A DNA stretch of 64,000 nt from Streptomyces sp. DvalAA-43 (GCF_900091725.1 NZ_FMBW01000087.1:124001-188000), one strand, 5' to 3'. Positions 50,116-58,740 are shown, numbered from the stretch's first letter. Made by a program: numbers and translations. The notes: a model not told the origin generated them from the letters alone.

Positions 50116-50982
50116 TTACGCGGGGCGGGGTCCGCCCGCTCCCGGCACCGGGAAGGCTCCCGTGGCGCGCCGGGTGATCTCGCCGTAGATCTCGGGGTCG
50201 GTGGTGCACTCGCCGAGCCCGACGGTCTTGCGGCTGCCGTGGTAATCGCTGGACCCGGTCGTCAGCAGGCCCAGGTCGCGGGCGAGCCCGCGCAGCCCGG
50301 CCCTGGTCGGCTCGTCGTGGTCCATGTGGTCGACCTCGATGCCGTCGAGGCCGGCGGCGGCGAGCCGCGCCATCGACGACTCGGGCACCACCTCGCCGCG
50401 CTTGACGGCGGCCGGGTGGGCGAAGACGGTGACGCCGCCGGCGGCCTTGACCAGCCGGATCGCGTCGAAGGGATCGAGCTCGTACTTCTCGGCGTAGGCG
50501 CGTCCGCCGTCCGCGAGCCACTCGGGCGTGAAGGCGTCGGAGACGGTCTCGACGACGCCGAGCTCGACCAGCGCGGTGGCGATGTGCGGCCTGCCGACCG
50601 ACCCGTCCCCGGCGATCCTGGCGACCTGCTCCCACTCGACGGGCACGCCGAGGTCCTGGAGTTTGCGCACCATGGTCCGGGCGCGCGGCACCCGGTCGTC
50701 GCGGACGAGTTCGCGGGCGCGGGCCAGCTCGGGCTCGTCGGGGTCGAAGAGGTACGCCAGCATGTGCAGGCCCACGCCGTCGATCCGGCAGGAGAGCTCG
50801 GCGCCGGTGACGAGGGTGAGGCCCTCCGGGAGGGCGTCGATCGCCGCCGCGTGGCCGCGCACGGTGTCGTGGTCGGTGAGCGCGACGACGTCCAGGCCCG
50901 CGGCGGCGGCGTTGCGCACCAGCTCGGCGGGGGTGTCCGTGCCGTCCGACGCGGTGGAGTGGGTGTGCAGGTCGATGCGCAC
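50116..50982 (-). CDS. PHP-domain phosphoesterase
   Basis: 288 residues from GTG 50980-50982 (VRIDLHTHSTASDGT). Metal motifs of the PHP fold: HTHS, LTDHDTV, GAELSC, HPAAV, GSSDYHG. This is the stand-alone type related to 3',5'-nucleoside bisphosphate phosphatases (RnaAM/YciV-like) that release nucleotides from pAp-type ends or short RNAs. Upstream codons would add an unconserved hydrophobic stretch, so the start just before IDLHTH is preferred. Convergence and spacing suggest co-transcription with marC downstream. Confidence 0.9.
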   Translation of the reverse strand: MRIDLHTHSTASDGTDTPAELVRNAAAAGLDVVALTDHDTVRGHAAAIDALPEGLTLVTGAELSCRIDGVGLHMLAYLFDPDEPELARARELVRDDRVPRARTMVRKLQDLGVPVEWEQVARIAGDGSVGRPHIATALVELGVVETVSDAFTPEWLADGGRAYAEKYELDPFDAIRLVKAAGGVTVFAHPAAVKRGEVVPESSMARLAAAGLDGIEVDHMDHDEPTRAGLRGLARDLGLLTTGSSDYHGSRKTVGLGECTTDPEIYGEITRRATGAFPVPGAGGPRPA

Positions 50983-51096
50983 GACGCGTACTCCAGTGCT
51001 CGGGCCGGACAAGGGGGACGTCCACAGGATAACCGGCATTCGAGCGCTGCCCGGCCGGGCACAAGGGCCCCGGGGGCCCCGGGGCCGGCCGGATCC

Positions 51097-51735
51097 TCAG
51101 TCGAGCAGGCGCGGGGTGAGCGCCCCGCACGGCACGAGGTCCATCTCTCCCCCGGCCTCGCGCAGATCGGCGAGCACCAGCTCGTCGTACATCAGGAGTC
51201 CGGACTGCTCGGGCCAGACGATCGCCCAGAGCCAGAGGCCGCACGCCTCGCCCGCGAAGACGGCCCGGTCGGCGGGGACCCCCTTGACGTTCCACAGCGG
51301 GGTGGGGCGTCCGGCGGCGAGCATCTTGACGTCCGGCGGGCCGTCGACGTCCAGGTAGGGGCCGGGGTCGGGGCCCTCGATCCCGGCGTAGCGCGCACCG
51401 AGTCCGACGCCGAGCTCCTCGGTGACGAGGAGCAGTTCGCCGATGCCGCCGACGGGGCCGGGGCCCGAGCAGGCGACGGCGGTGGCCCGGCCTCCGCTGC
51501 GGTCGTCGCCCGCGCTCGCCACTCCGGTGAACAGCCAGCCCACCGGGAGCGGCCAGGGCATCCACACCGGGACCTGGGCGCGGCTCACCACCACCCCCAG
51601 CGCTTCCACACTGGGCGGGACCACCGGCTGCAGCGGCTGGACGCTGCCGTGCACGGCGCACTGCCAGGTGTCGGCGAACAGACCGGGCGCCCTGACCCGG
51701 CCTCCGCACTTCGGGCAACTGGGTTCGCCCCTCAT
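51097..51735 (-). CDS. conserved hypothetical with N-terminal zinc ribbon
   Basis: 212 residues from ATG 51733-51735 (MRGEPSCPKCGGRVRAPG). A CPKC pair plus CAVHG forms a ribbon; the rest is a mixed alpha/beta domain rich in Trp and Gly (VWMPWPLPVGWLFTG, LWLWAIVWPEQS) common in Streptomyces (DUF6758-like by memory). No known function. It diverges from the MFS gene, 157 bp apart, and lies 114 bp upstream of the PHP gene in the same direction. Confidence 0.8.
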   Translation of the reverse strand: MRGEPSCPKCGGRVRAPGLFADTWQCAVHGSVQPLQPVVPPSVEALGVVVSRAQVPVWMPWPLPVGWLFTGVASAGDDRSGGRATAVACSGPGPVGGIGELLLVTEELGVGLGARYAGIEGPDPGPYLDVDGPPDVKMLAAGRPTPLWNVKGVPADRAVFAGEACGLWLWAIVWPEQSGLLMYDELVLADLREAGGEMDLVPCGALTPRLLD

Positions 51736-51823
51736 AGCGACCAACGGTCCTCCAGGACCGTCGCCGCGTCAAGGAAGATCACCCGTCCGCAGCGCGGCTC
51801 TCACCAGCGAAATTAGATGTAAC

Positions 51824-51853
51824 TTGCACTAATTAGGTTCGCTAACTTATTCT
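51824..51853 (+). promoter_or_regulatory. MFS exporter promoter with operator-like palindromes
   Basis: -35 TTGCAC (51824-51829), 18 nt, -10 TATTCT (51848-51853). The spacer holds CTAATTAG (51829-51836) and TTCGCTAACTTA; half-sites TTGCACTAA and TTCGCTAA repeat in this A/T-rich island of a GC-rich genome. A MarR/TetR-type repressor could bind here. Confidence 0.6.
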
Positions 51854-51892
51854 ATGTATATCGCAACTATCTAGTGGAGAGCGAGAAGAACC

Positions 51893-53125
51893 ATGCAGGG
51901 AGAGGATCCGTTCGATCAGGGCGCGGGCAGCATCCTGCGCCAGCCGAAGGCCGTCTGGGCCACGGCGGGCGCCTCGGTCGTCGCATTCATGGGAATCGGC
52001 CTGGTGGACCCGATTCTGCCGTCCATCGCCAAGGGCCTGGAGGCGACACCGAGCCAGGTGTCCCTGCTCTTCACCTCGTACTTCCTGATCACCGCCGTGG
52101 CGATGCTCGTCACCGGCTTCGTGTCCAGCCGGATCGGCGGCCGCAAGACGCTGCTGGCCGGCCTCGCGCTCGTCGTGGTCTTCGCCGCGCTCTCCGGCAC
52201 CTCGTCCTCGGTCGGCGAACTCGTCGGCTTCCGGGCCGGCTGGGGGCTGGGCAACGCGCTCTTCGTGTCGACCGCGCTGGCCGTGATCGTCGGCGCGGCG
52301 GCGGGCGGCAGCTCGGCGGCGATCCTGCTCTACGAGTCGGCGCTCGGCCTCGGCATGGCCTGCGGGCCGCTGGTCGGCGCCCTGCTCGGTGACGCCAGCT
52401 GGCGCTACCCGTTCTTCGGCACGGCCGCGCTGATGGCCATCGGCTTCATCTGCATCACGGCGTTCCTGAAGGAACAGCCCAGGCCCGCCACGAAGACCTC
52501 GCTGCTCGACCCGATCAAGGCGCTCGGCCACGGCGGTCTGGCCTCGGTCGCGACCTCGGCGTTCTTCTACAACTACTCGTTCTTCACGATCCTGGCGTTC
52601 ACCCCGTTCGTGCTGAACATGACGCCGTACAAGTCGGGCGCGGTGTTCTTCGCCTGGGGCCTGCTGCTCGCGGTCTTCTCGGTGCTCGTCGCCCCGCGGC
52701 TCCAGAAGCGCTTCGGTTCGCTGAAGGTGCTCGACGCCTCGCTGGTGCTGCTCGCCGTCGACCTGCTGGTGCTGGGGTACGGCGACCACACCACCGCCAT
52801 CGTCTGCACGATCGTCTCCGGCGCCTTCATCGGCATGAACAACACCGTCTACACGGAGCTGGCGCTCGGTGTCTCGGACGCGCCGCGCCCGGTGGCGAGC
52901 GCCGGGTACAACTTCGTCCGCTGGTTCGCCGCGGCCGCCGCCCCGTTCCTGGCCCCGAAGATCGAGGAGTGGAGCAACATCCACATCCCGTTCGTGGTCG
53001 CCGCGGTCACGGCCGTGGCCGGTGCGGTCGTCGTCTGGATCCGGCGTGCGGCGCTGACCCACGAGGCGGAGGAGCTGGAGCCGAGGCACGCCACCGAGGA
53101 CAGCGTGGCGGTCTTCGCCGACTGA
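51893..53125 (+). CDS. MFS transporter (drug-efflux type)
   Basis: 410 residues from ATG 51893. Twelve predicted TM helices; first-loop SSRIGGRKTLLAG matches MFS motif A, with MGIGLVDPILPSIAKGL in TM1 as in DHA1-type exporters and ALGLGMACGPLVGALLG (motif C, antiporter) in TM5. Motif C indicates drug:proton antiport. The promoter has operator-like palindromes but no regulator gene is adjacent, so the repressor is encoded elsewhere. GGAGAGCGAGAAGAACC precedes the start. Confidence 0.88.
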   Translation: MQGEDPFDQGAGSILRQPKAVWATAGASVVAFMGIGLVDPILPSIAKGLEATPSQVSLLFTSYFLITAVAMLVTGFVSSRIGGRKTLLAGLALVVVFAALSGTSSSVGELVGFRAGWGLGNALFVSTALAVIVGAAAGGSSAAILLYESALGLGMACGPLVGALLGDASWRYPFFGTAALMAIGFICITAFLKEQPRPATKTSLLDPIKALGHGGLASVATSAFFYNYSFFTILAFTPFVLNMTPYKSGAVFFAWGLLLAVFSVLVAPRLQKRFGSLKVLDASLVLLAVDLLVLGYGDHTTAIVCTIVSGAFIGMNNTVYTELALGVSDAPRPVASAGYNFVRWFAAAAAPFLAPKIEEWSNIHIPFVVAAVTAVAGAVVVWIRRAALTHEAEELEPRHATEDSVAVFAD

Positions 53126-53246
53126 CCTCTGCGCCCACCCCGCACCGCCCCGCCCGCGGCTCCCCCCTCCCGGCCGCGCGGCGGGGCTTCCGTGTGCCGG
53201 ACCGTGCCGGACCGGACCGGCGTACGGCTCGGTCCAGGGGCACGGA

Positions 53247-53831
53247 TCAGTCCAGGGGTACGGAGCCGCGCAGCGGGTCGCGCAGGTCCGTGCCGTGCGA
53301 GAGCCACCGCTCCTGGAGCTCCTGCGCCCCCCTGACCCGCTTCCACGCGGCCTCGTTGTGCGTCATCGGCAGCAGCGGCAGGAACCGCACCGGCTCCATC
53401 GGCGCGTCCATCTCCAGGTCCTCCACCAGTCCGCCCGGCTCGGCGACCAGCACGGAGCTGAACGGTGCCCCGGGCCAGAGCGGTTCACCGATCTCCAGCG
53501 AGGCGCCGGGCGCCACGATCACGCCCTCGACCTGCGGGGAGGCCGCCAGCACCGCGAGCGGGCGCAGCACCTTGTCGGTGTCGGCGAGCCCGGCGCGCAC
53601 GGAGAGGACCAGTTCGGCGCGGGGGCCCTTCACCGGGTCCGCCAGGGCCGCGGTCGGGTCGGCCATCGGCTGCGCCGACATGCCGAGGGTGGCGTAGCGC
53701 ACCACATCGCCGTCGGTGAAGCGCAGCACCTCGATCCGGTCCGTACCGAGGAACGTCACCGCCGCGCGAGCGTCCGGTTCACCGAGGGCCGTCAGCAGCC
53801 GGGCCTCGACCAGAGCAAGAATTTCTCCCAT
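53247..53831 (-). CDS. suppressor-of-fused (SUFU)-domain protein
   Basis: 194 residues from ATG 53829-53831. Full SUFU-like domain: TDRIEVLRFTDGDVVRYATLGMS, RAELVLSVRAGLADTDKVL, LFWPGAPFSSVLVA-type WPGAPFSSVLVAEPG, and the end PLLPMTHNEAAWKRVRGAQEL. Bacterial SUFU domains often occur in polymorphic-toxin immunity proteins, but here no toxin is next to it and the stand-alone form is widespread in Streptomyces. TATGCT 6 nt before the ATG suggests a leaderless transcript. Divergent from corA with a 424-bp region. Confidence 0.78.
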   Translation of the reverse strand: MGEILALVEARLLTALGEPDARAAVTFLGTDRIEVLRFTDGDVVRYATLGMSAQPMADPTAALADPVKGPRAELVLSVRAGLADTDKVLRPLAVLAASPQVEGVIVAPGASLEIGEPLWPGAPFSSVLVAEPGGLVEDLEMDAPMEPVRFLPLLPMTHNEAAWKRVRGAQELQERWLSHGTDLRDPLRGSVPLD

Positions 53832-53837
53832 CCCGCG

Positions 53838-53843
53838 AGCATA
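53838..53843 (-). promoter_or_regulatory. -10 element of leaderless SUFU gene
   Basis: TATGCT on the minus strand, 6 nt before the ATG; no Shine-Dalgarno. Confidence 0.5.
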
Positions 53844-53993
53844 GGGCGCGTATGGAACGGGCAAAGTAAGAGATTGGCCGTCAGTCGGCTGATAGTCTTG
53901 GCCGCTGGTCGGGGCAGCACGCAGAAGCGTCGCTCTCAGCCCCGACGACACGTCATCCCCCAAGGGGGACCGGCTGGAGGAGGTGGGGCTGCA

Positions 53994-54053
53994 ATGGATC
54001 GAAGTCGACCGTGCAGTACCAACCGCTCTTCCGCCCTCCACCGTTCTCGGTGA
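53994..54053 (+). CDS. 19-residue uORF upstream of corA
   Basis: ATG 53994 preceded by a perfect AGGAGGT (53978-53984) at 9 nt. Peptide MDRSRPCSTNRSSALHRSR, basic and Ser/Arg-rich. It is the best ribosome binding site in the 424-bp corA leader, 201 nt before corA. A regulatory leader peptide is likely; CorA-type genes in enterobacteria have comparable uORFs. No known Mg2+ riboswitch motif was recognised. Confidence 0.55.
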   Translation: MDRSRPCSTNRSSALHRSR

Positions 54054-54113
54054 TCTGAAGCCTTCTCGGTCAAGGCCCATGGCATTGCGCACGACGGAAG
54101 AGCACGTCCCTAT

Positions 54114-54145
54114 GCCTGTCTGTAGCGAAGCCTGTCTGTAGCGAA
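54114..54145 (+). repeat. perfect 16-bp tandem repeat
   Basis: GCCTGTCTGTAGCGAA occurs twice in direct succession (54114-54129, 54130-54145) in the corA leader. Confidence 0.9.
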
Positions 54146-54254
54146 CGCCGTCATCGCGCCGCCGCGGTGCCGCCCGCTTTGCGGACGTGAGCACACGTCC
54201 TCATTCCGGGCTGTTCCACGTGCCCGCCGACGGCCCTCCGTGAAGGAGCCAGCC

Positions 54255-55370
54255 ATGTCGATGATCCGCGACCTGCGCGCCGCCGTGCGCCCGTCCCTGC
54301 GCAAGAGCAACGCCCTGCACAGCACCTACGACGCCACCCGTGACCCCTCCGCCTCCAGCGCGGTCGTCGACTGCGCGGTCTACCGCGACGGGCGCCGCCT
54401 GGAGAGCGGCACCTGCCGCACCCCGCACGAGGCGATGCTCCAGGTACGCGAGGAGGGCGGCTTCGCCTGGATCGGCCTGCACGAGCCGACCGAGGAGGAA
54501 TTCGCCGGTATCGCCCGGGAGTTCGGGCTGCACCCGCTCGCCGTGGAGGACGCCGTCCACGCCCACCAGCGACCCAAGCTGGAGCGGTACGACGACACGC
54601 TCTTCACCGTCTTCAAGACCATCCACTACGTCGAGCACACCGAACTCACCCCCACCAGCGAGGTGGTCGAGACCGGCGAGGTGATGTGCTTCACCGGCCG
54701 GGACTTCGTCATCACCGTGCGGCACGGCGGCCACGGGTCGCTGCGCGCGCTGCGGCACCGGCTGCAGGACGACCCCGAACTGCTCGCCAAGGGCCCCTCC
54801 GCGGTCCTGCACTCCATCGCCGACCACGTCGTCGACGGCTACATCGCGGTGGCCGGTGCCGTCCAGGACGACATCGACGAGGTGGAGATCGAGGTCTTCT
54901 CCACCCCGGCGAAGGGCAGCCCGCGCGGCTCGGACGCGGGCCGGATCTACCAGCTGAAGCGCGAGGTCCTGGAGTTCAAGCGGGCGGTGTCGCCGCTGCT
55001 GCGGCCGATGCAGCTGCTGAGCGAACGGCCCATGCGGCTGATCGACCCGGACATCCAGAAGTACTTCCGTGACGTCGCCGACCACCTGGCGCGGGTGCAC
55101 GAGGAGGTCATCGGCTTCGACGAACTGCTGAACTCGATCCTCCAGGCCAGCCTGGCGCAGGCGACCGTCGCGCAGAACGAGGACATGCGCAAGATCACGT
55201 CCTGGGCGGCCATCATCGCGGTGCCGACGATGATCTGCGGCGTCTACGGCATGAACTTCAAGCACATGCCCGAGCTGCGCTGGACGTACGGCTACCCGAT
55301 GGTGCTGGGCGTCATCGGGGTGGTCTGCTTCTCCATCCACCGCACGCTCAAGCGCAACGGCTGGCTCTGA
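54255..55370 (+). CDS. corA: CorA-type magnesium channel
   Basis: 371 residues from ATG 54255, with AAGGAG 7 nt upstream. Long cytosolic alpha/beta and helical domain (FAWIGLHEPTEEEFAGIARE, HPLAVEDAVHAHQRPKLE), then two TM helices near the end with the selectivity motif YGMNFKHMPE between them. The GMN signature is diagnostic for CorA/MRS2/ALR1. Pentameric membrane channel for Mg2+ (or Co2+). Downstream lie a small protein, a lipoprotein, a CBS/MgtE-N protein and a DUF1003 gene, likely a metal-homeostasis cluster. Its leader contains a short uORF and tandem repeats. Confidence 0.95.
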   Translation: MSMIRDLRAAVRPSLRKSNALHSTYDATRDPSASSAVVDCAVYRDGRRLESGTCRTPHEAMLQVREEGGFAWIGLHEPTEEEFAGIAREFGLHPLAVEDAVHAHQRPKLERYDDTLFTVFKTIHYVEHTELTPTSEVVETGEVMCFTGRDFVITVRHGGHGSLRALRHRLQDDPELLAKGPSAVLHSIADHVVDGYIAVAGAVQDDIDEVEIEVFSTPAKGSPRGSDAGRIYQLKREVLEFKRAVSPLLRPMQLLSERPMRLIDPDIQKYFRDVADHLARVHEEVIGFDELLNSILQASLAQATVAQNEDMRKITSWAAIIAVPTMICGVYGMNFKHMPELRWTYGYPMVLGVIGVVCFSIHRTLKRNGWL

Positions 55371-55391
55371 CCCCGTCTCCCGCGGGTCCCA

Positions 55392-55397
55392 TAGAGT
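55392..55397 (+). promoter_or_regulatory. -10 element of leaderless gene at 55404
   Basis: TAGAGT 6 nt before ATG 55404; TGACCC 18 nt upstream as -35. Confidence 0.5.
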
Positions 55398-55403
55398 TCG
55401 GGT

Positions 55404-55919
55404 ATGACTGCTACTGACGTGCTGCTGGGCCGGGCCCTCGTCGAGGAGGCCACGAAGAAGTCCGGTCTCATCTGGGTGCGGGGCACCGGCCCCGCGCGTG
55501 CGCTGTGGCACGTCTGGCACGAGGGCGCGGCGCATCTGGTCGGGGACGGCCCCGGCGAGCAGCCGCTCCCGGCCGGGCTCGCCGACGGCTCGTCCGCCGA
55601 GGTGACCGTGCGCAGCAAGGACAAGGGCGGCCGGCTGATCGCCTGGACGGCCGCCGTGACGGAGCTCGTGCCGCACTCCGAGGCGTGGGAGGCCGCCGTC
55701 GCCGAGCTCAAGGGCAAGCGTCTGAACGCGCCGGACGCCGAGCTGATGACGGAGCGCTGGGCGCGCGAGTGCCGGGTGCTGCGGCTGGTGCCCGGCGAGT
55801 TCCGTACGGAGCTGCCGGACGGCTCCCTGGCCGCGGCGCCGCTGCCGACTCCCGCGACCACCCGGCGGCCGGTGCCCGCGGGGCTGCCGCGCCTGCTGAA
55901 GCGGGGGCGCAAGGGCTGA
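55404..55919 (+). CDS. conserved actinobacterial hypothetical protein
   Basis: 171 residues from ATG 55404. Compact beta-rich sequence (TGPARALWHVWHEGAAHLV, AEVTVRSKDKGGRLIAWTA) resembling the flavin-reductase-like or FMN-binding split-barrel fold, but no cofactor motif is visible. The C-terminus is basic and Pro-rich. Function unknown. It follows corA by 33 bp yet seems to have its own leaderless promoter. Confidence 0.75.
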   Translation: MTATDVLLGRALVEEATKKSGLIWVRGTGPARALWHVWHEGAAHLVGDGPGEQPLPAGLADGSSAEVTVRSKDKGGRLIAWTAAVTELVPHSEAWEAAVAELKGKRLNAPDAELMTERWARECRVLRLVPGEFRTELPDGSLAAAPLPTPATTRRPVPAGLPRLLKRGRKG

Positions 55920-55952
55920 CCGGGGCTGGGCCTCCTCCGCCCCGGCCCGCCG

Positions 55953-56738
55953 TCAGGACGCGGTCCTGGGCAGCTGCTTCCCGTAGTCGACCGTGTCCAC
56001 CTGTGCCGGGGCCTCCAGCGGGAAGTTCGTGCCCCAGTCCGACAGGGTGACGGTCCCCCCGCCGCCGCCGCGCGCGAAGCGCAGCGGATACGCCTTGCCC
56101 TCCAGCGAGACGTCGAGCGTGCCGCCCTGGCCGTCGCCGCCCTGGATCTGGATGGTCCTCTTCGTCCCGACCTCCGCCCGGTCCCCCTTGTCGAGGGTGC
56201 CGTGCAGCGTGAGCAATCCGTCCAGCAGGAACTTCTTGTCCGTGAAGCCGCGCAGCTGCTTGTACGTGGGGTCGTCCTGGGGGACCTTGACGTACTTGTT
56301 CTGGAGCTTGTCGGCGGCCGCGCCGCCCGCCCCGCCGTCGGTGCCGGGCTTCTCCTCGTGGCTCCAGAACCCGGAGTCCGCCTTCAGATAGAGCGCGTCA
56401 CCGATCCGCAGCAGCTCGAAGGTGCTGTCCTTCGAGACGACGGAGCCGGTGCCGCCGTCCTCCTTGAGCTGCATGTTGAGCTTGTACGTGCCGCCCTTGC
56501 TGACCAGCGTCCCGGCGAGGCGCACCGCGTCGGCGGAGTCCGCCGCCCGCTGCGCCCTCTTCTCGATCTCCATGGCGTCCAGCTTGCCGACACCGTTGGT
56601 CCCCTGATCCGGATCCTCGCCGCAGGCCGTGAGGGCTGCGGCCAGCCCCGCACAGAGCAGGGCTGCGAGGGCGGTCCGGCGTCGGGCCCGGACGGGGGGA
56701 ACGGAGGAGGTCACGGACGCACTGCCTCTCATCTGCAT
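55953..56738 (-). CDS. LppX/LprAFG-like lipoprotein
   Basis: 261 residues from ATG 56736-56738 (ATG 56732 is equally possible). Signal peptide with lipobox LTAC (Cys39). The mature part is a cupped beta-sheet type sequence (VRLAGTLVSKGGTYKLNMQL, DALYLKADSGFWSHEEK, TLDVSLEGKAYPLRF), matching the LolA-like LppX/LprG family of actinobacterial lipid-carrier lipoproteins. A flexible Gly/Ala segment (GTDGGAGGAAAD) lies mid-protein. Role could be lipid transport to the envelope. Convergent with the preceding gene and divergent from the CBS-protein gene. Confidence 0.75.
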   Translation of the reverse strand: MQMRGSASVTSSVPPVRARRRTALAALLCAGLAAALTACGEDPDQGTNGVGKLDAMEIEKRAQRAADSADAVRLAGTLVSKGGTYKLNMQLKEDGGTGSVVSKDSTFELLRIGDALYLKADSGFWSHEEKPGTDGGAGGAAADKLQNKYVKVPQDDPTYKQLRGFTDKKFLLDGLLTLHGTLDKGDRAEVGTKRTIQIQGGDGQGGTLDVSLEGKAYPLRFARGGGGGTVTLSDWGTNFPLEAPAQVDTVDYGKQLPRTAS

Positions 56739-56918
56739 CGCGGTGGGTGGCAGACGGCAGCGTACCTGTGCCGGATCCGCCTTCCGGCAGGGAGCCGTAC
56801 GGACGGCTCCGCCGGGGCGGCCCGGAGCGGTACGGGCTAGCCTGATCCCGTCATAACGGTTGATTGACTGCCAAACGGACCAGTCGGAGAAGTCGTACAC
56901 GGAAGAAGGAGGCGCACG

Positions 56919-58193
56919 ATGGCGGCAGGCGCCCCCCGGGTGTTCGTCTCGCACCTCGCCGACGTACCGGTCTTCGACCCCAACGGCGACCAGGTGGGCC
57001 GCGTCCGTGATCTGGTCGCGATGCTCCGGGTCGGCGGCAGGCCGCCCCGGCTGCTCGGACTCGTCGTCGAGGTGCTCAGCCGCCGCCGGATCTTCCTCCC
57101 GATGACCCGGGTCACCGGGATCGAGTCCGGCCAGGTCATCACCACCGGCGTGGTCAACATGCGGCGCTTCGAGCAGCGGCCCACCGAACGCCTGGTGTTC
57201 GGCGAGTTCCTCGACCGGCGGGTCCGCCTCGTGGAGACCGGCGAGGAGGTCACCGTCCTCGACGTCTCCGTCCAGCAGCTCCCGGCCCGCCGCGACTGGG
57301 AGATCGACAAGTACTTCGTACGCAAGGGCAAGGGCGGGGCGCTGCGCCGCAAGGGCGAGACCCTGACGGTCGAGTGGTCGGCGGTCAGCGGGTTCTCGCT
57401 GGAGGAGGAGGGGCAGGGCGCCGAGTCCCTGGTCGCCACCTTCGAGCGGCTGCGCCCGACGGACGTGGCCAACGCGCTGCACCATCTGTCGCCGAAGCGG
57501 CGGGCCGAGGTCGCCGCCGCACTCGACGACGACCGGCTCGCCGACGTCCTGGAGGAGCTGCCCGAGGACGACCAGGTGGAGATCATCGGCAAGCTCAAGG
57601 AGGAGCGCGCCGCCGACGTCCTGGAGGCGATGGACCCGGACGACGCGGCCGACCTGCTGTCCGAGCTGCCCGAGGAGGACAAGGAGCGGCTGCTGACGCT
57701 GATGCGGCCGGACGACGCGGCCGACGTGCGGCGCCTGATGTCGTACGAGGAGCGGACCGCGGGCGGCCTGATGACCACCGAGCCGATCATCCTCCGGCCG
57801 GACGCCACGGTCGCCGACGCGCTCGCCCGGGTCCGGCAGGCGGACCTCTCCCCGGCGCTCGCCGCCCAGGTGTACGTGTGCCGGTCGCCCGACGAGACGC
57901 CCACCGGGAAGTACCTGGGCACCGCGCACTTCCAGCGGCTGCTGCGGGATCCGCCGTACGCCCTGGTCAGCTCGATCGTCGACAGCGATCTGGTGCCCCT
58001 CGCGCCGGACACCCCGCTGTCGGCCGTGACGAGCTATCTGGCCGCGTACAACCTGGTCTCGGTGCCCGTGGTGGACGAGAGCGGGTCGCTGCTCGGCGCG
58101 GTGACGGTCGACGACGTCCTCGACCACCTGCTGCCCGAGGACTGGCGGGAGACGGACTTCCACAGCGAGGAGGGGGGCGTCCATGGCGGCTGA
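56919..58193 (+). CDS. PRC-barrel / MgtE-N / CBS-domain protein without channel
   Basis: 424 residues from ATG 56919 with GAAGGAGG upstream. Domain order: PRC-barrel-like N-terminus (VPVFDPNGDQVGRVRDLVA), MgtE N-terminal helical repeats (RAEVAAALDDDRLADVLEEL, AADVLEAMDPDDAADLLSEL), two CBS motifs (MTTEPIILRPDATVADALA; VVDESGSLLGAVTVDDVLDHL). There is no TM domain, so it is a soluble sensor-like protein, not an Mg2+ channel. Mg2+ or nucleotide sensing is inferred from the family. Its stop overlaps the DUF1003 gene start by 11 nt, indicating a joint function. Confidence 0.88.
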   Translation: MAAGAPRVFVSHLADVPVFDPNGDQVGRVRDLVAMLRVGGRPPRLLGLVVEVLSRRRIFLPMTRVTGIESGQVITTGVVNMRRFEQRPTERLVFGEFLDRRVRLVETGEEVTVLDVSVQQLPARRDWEIDKYFVRKGKGGALRRKGETLTVEWSAVSGFSLEEEGQGAESLVATFERLRPTDVANALHHLSPKRRAEVAAALDDDRLADVLEELPEDDQVEIIGKLKEERAADVLEAMDPDDAADLLSELPEEDKERLLTLMRPDDAADVRRLMSYEERTAGGLMTTEPIILRPDATVADALARVRQADLSPALAAQVYVCRSPDETPTGKYLGTAHFQRLLRDPPYALVSSIVDSDLVPLAPDTPLSAVTSYLAAYNLVSVPVVDESGSLLGAVTVDDVLDHLLPEDWRETDFHSEEGGVHGG

Positions 58194-58740
58194 GGAGCGC
58201 TCGAAGACACCGCCGGCGGGGGCCTCGGGCATCGCTCGCCCGCCCCGTTCCCGGCTGGACCAGCCCAAGCGCCCGCGCCGACGGCTGCTGCCCGACTACG
58301 ATCCCGAGGCGTTCGGCCGGTTCTCCGAACGGATCGCCCGCTTCCTGGGCACCGGGCGGTTCATCGTCTGGATGACGCTGGTCATCATCGTCTGGGTGCT
58401 GTGGAACGTCTTCGCCCCCGTGCACCTGCGGTTCGACCAGTACCCGTTCATCTTCCTGACGCTGATGCTGTCGCTCCAGGCCTCGTACGCGGCCCCGCTG
58501 ATCCTGCTCGCGCAGAACCGGCAGGACGACCGCGACCGGGTCACCCACGAACAGGACCGCAAGCAGAACGAGCGCTCCATCGCCGACACCGAGTACCTCA
58601 CCCGGGAGATCGCGTCGCTGCGGATGGGGCTCGGCGAGGTCGCCACCCGCGACTGGATCCGCTCCGAACTGGAGGATCTCGCCAGGGACCTCGACGACCG
58701 GCTCCCGCTGGCCCCGGCCGAGCGCGACGAGGACCGCTGA
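58183..58740 (+). CDS. DUF1003 membrane protein
   Basis: 185 residues from ATG 58183. Cytosolic basic N-terminus, then two TM helices (RFIVWMTLVIIVWVLWNVF; YPFIFLTLMLSLQASYAAPLI), followed by NRQDDRDRVTHEQDRKQNE and a helical tail, all typical of DUF1003. The family is often next to Mg2+-related genes, as here. Overlaps the CBS/MgtE-N gene, so co-translated and probably a partner in the membrane. Function unproven. Confidence 0.85.
   Translation: MAAEERSKTPPAGASGIARPPRSRLDQPKRPRRRLLPDYDPEAFGRFSERIARFLGTGRFIVWMTLVIIVWVLWNVFAPVHLRFDQYPFIFLTLMLSLQASYAAPLILLAQNRQDDRDRVTHEQDRKQNERSIADTEYLTREIASLRMGLGEVATRDWIRSELEDLARDLDDRLPLAPAERDEDR

Noticed and set aside
49955..51772. Extension of the MarC frame by some 600 codons upstream
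   Set aside because: It overlaps the PHP and DUF6758-like genes on the same strand in another frame and reads as Arg/Pro-rich nonsense.
53247..53831. SUFU-domain protein as immunity gene of a polymorphic toxin
   Set aside because: No toxin, WXG100 or repeat-containing secreted protein is adjacent; the stand-alone SUFU gene is a common Streptomyces housekeeping neighbour.
53832..54254. Mg2+ riboswitch (M-box or ykoK-like) in the corA leader
   Set aside because: No conserved M-box or c-di-AMP (ydaO) sequence elements were recognised; the uORF is the only regulatory feature I can support.
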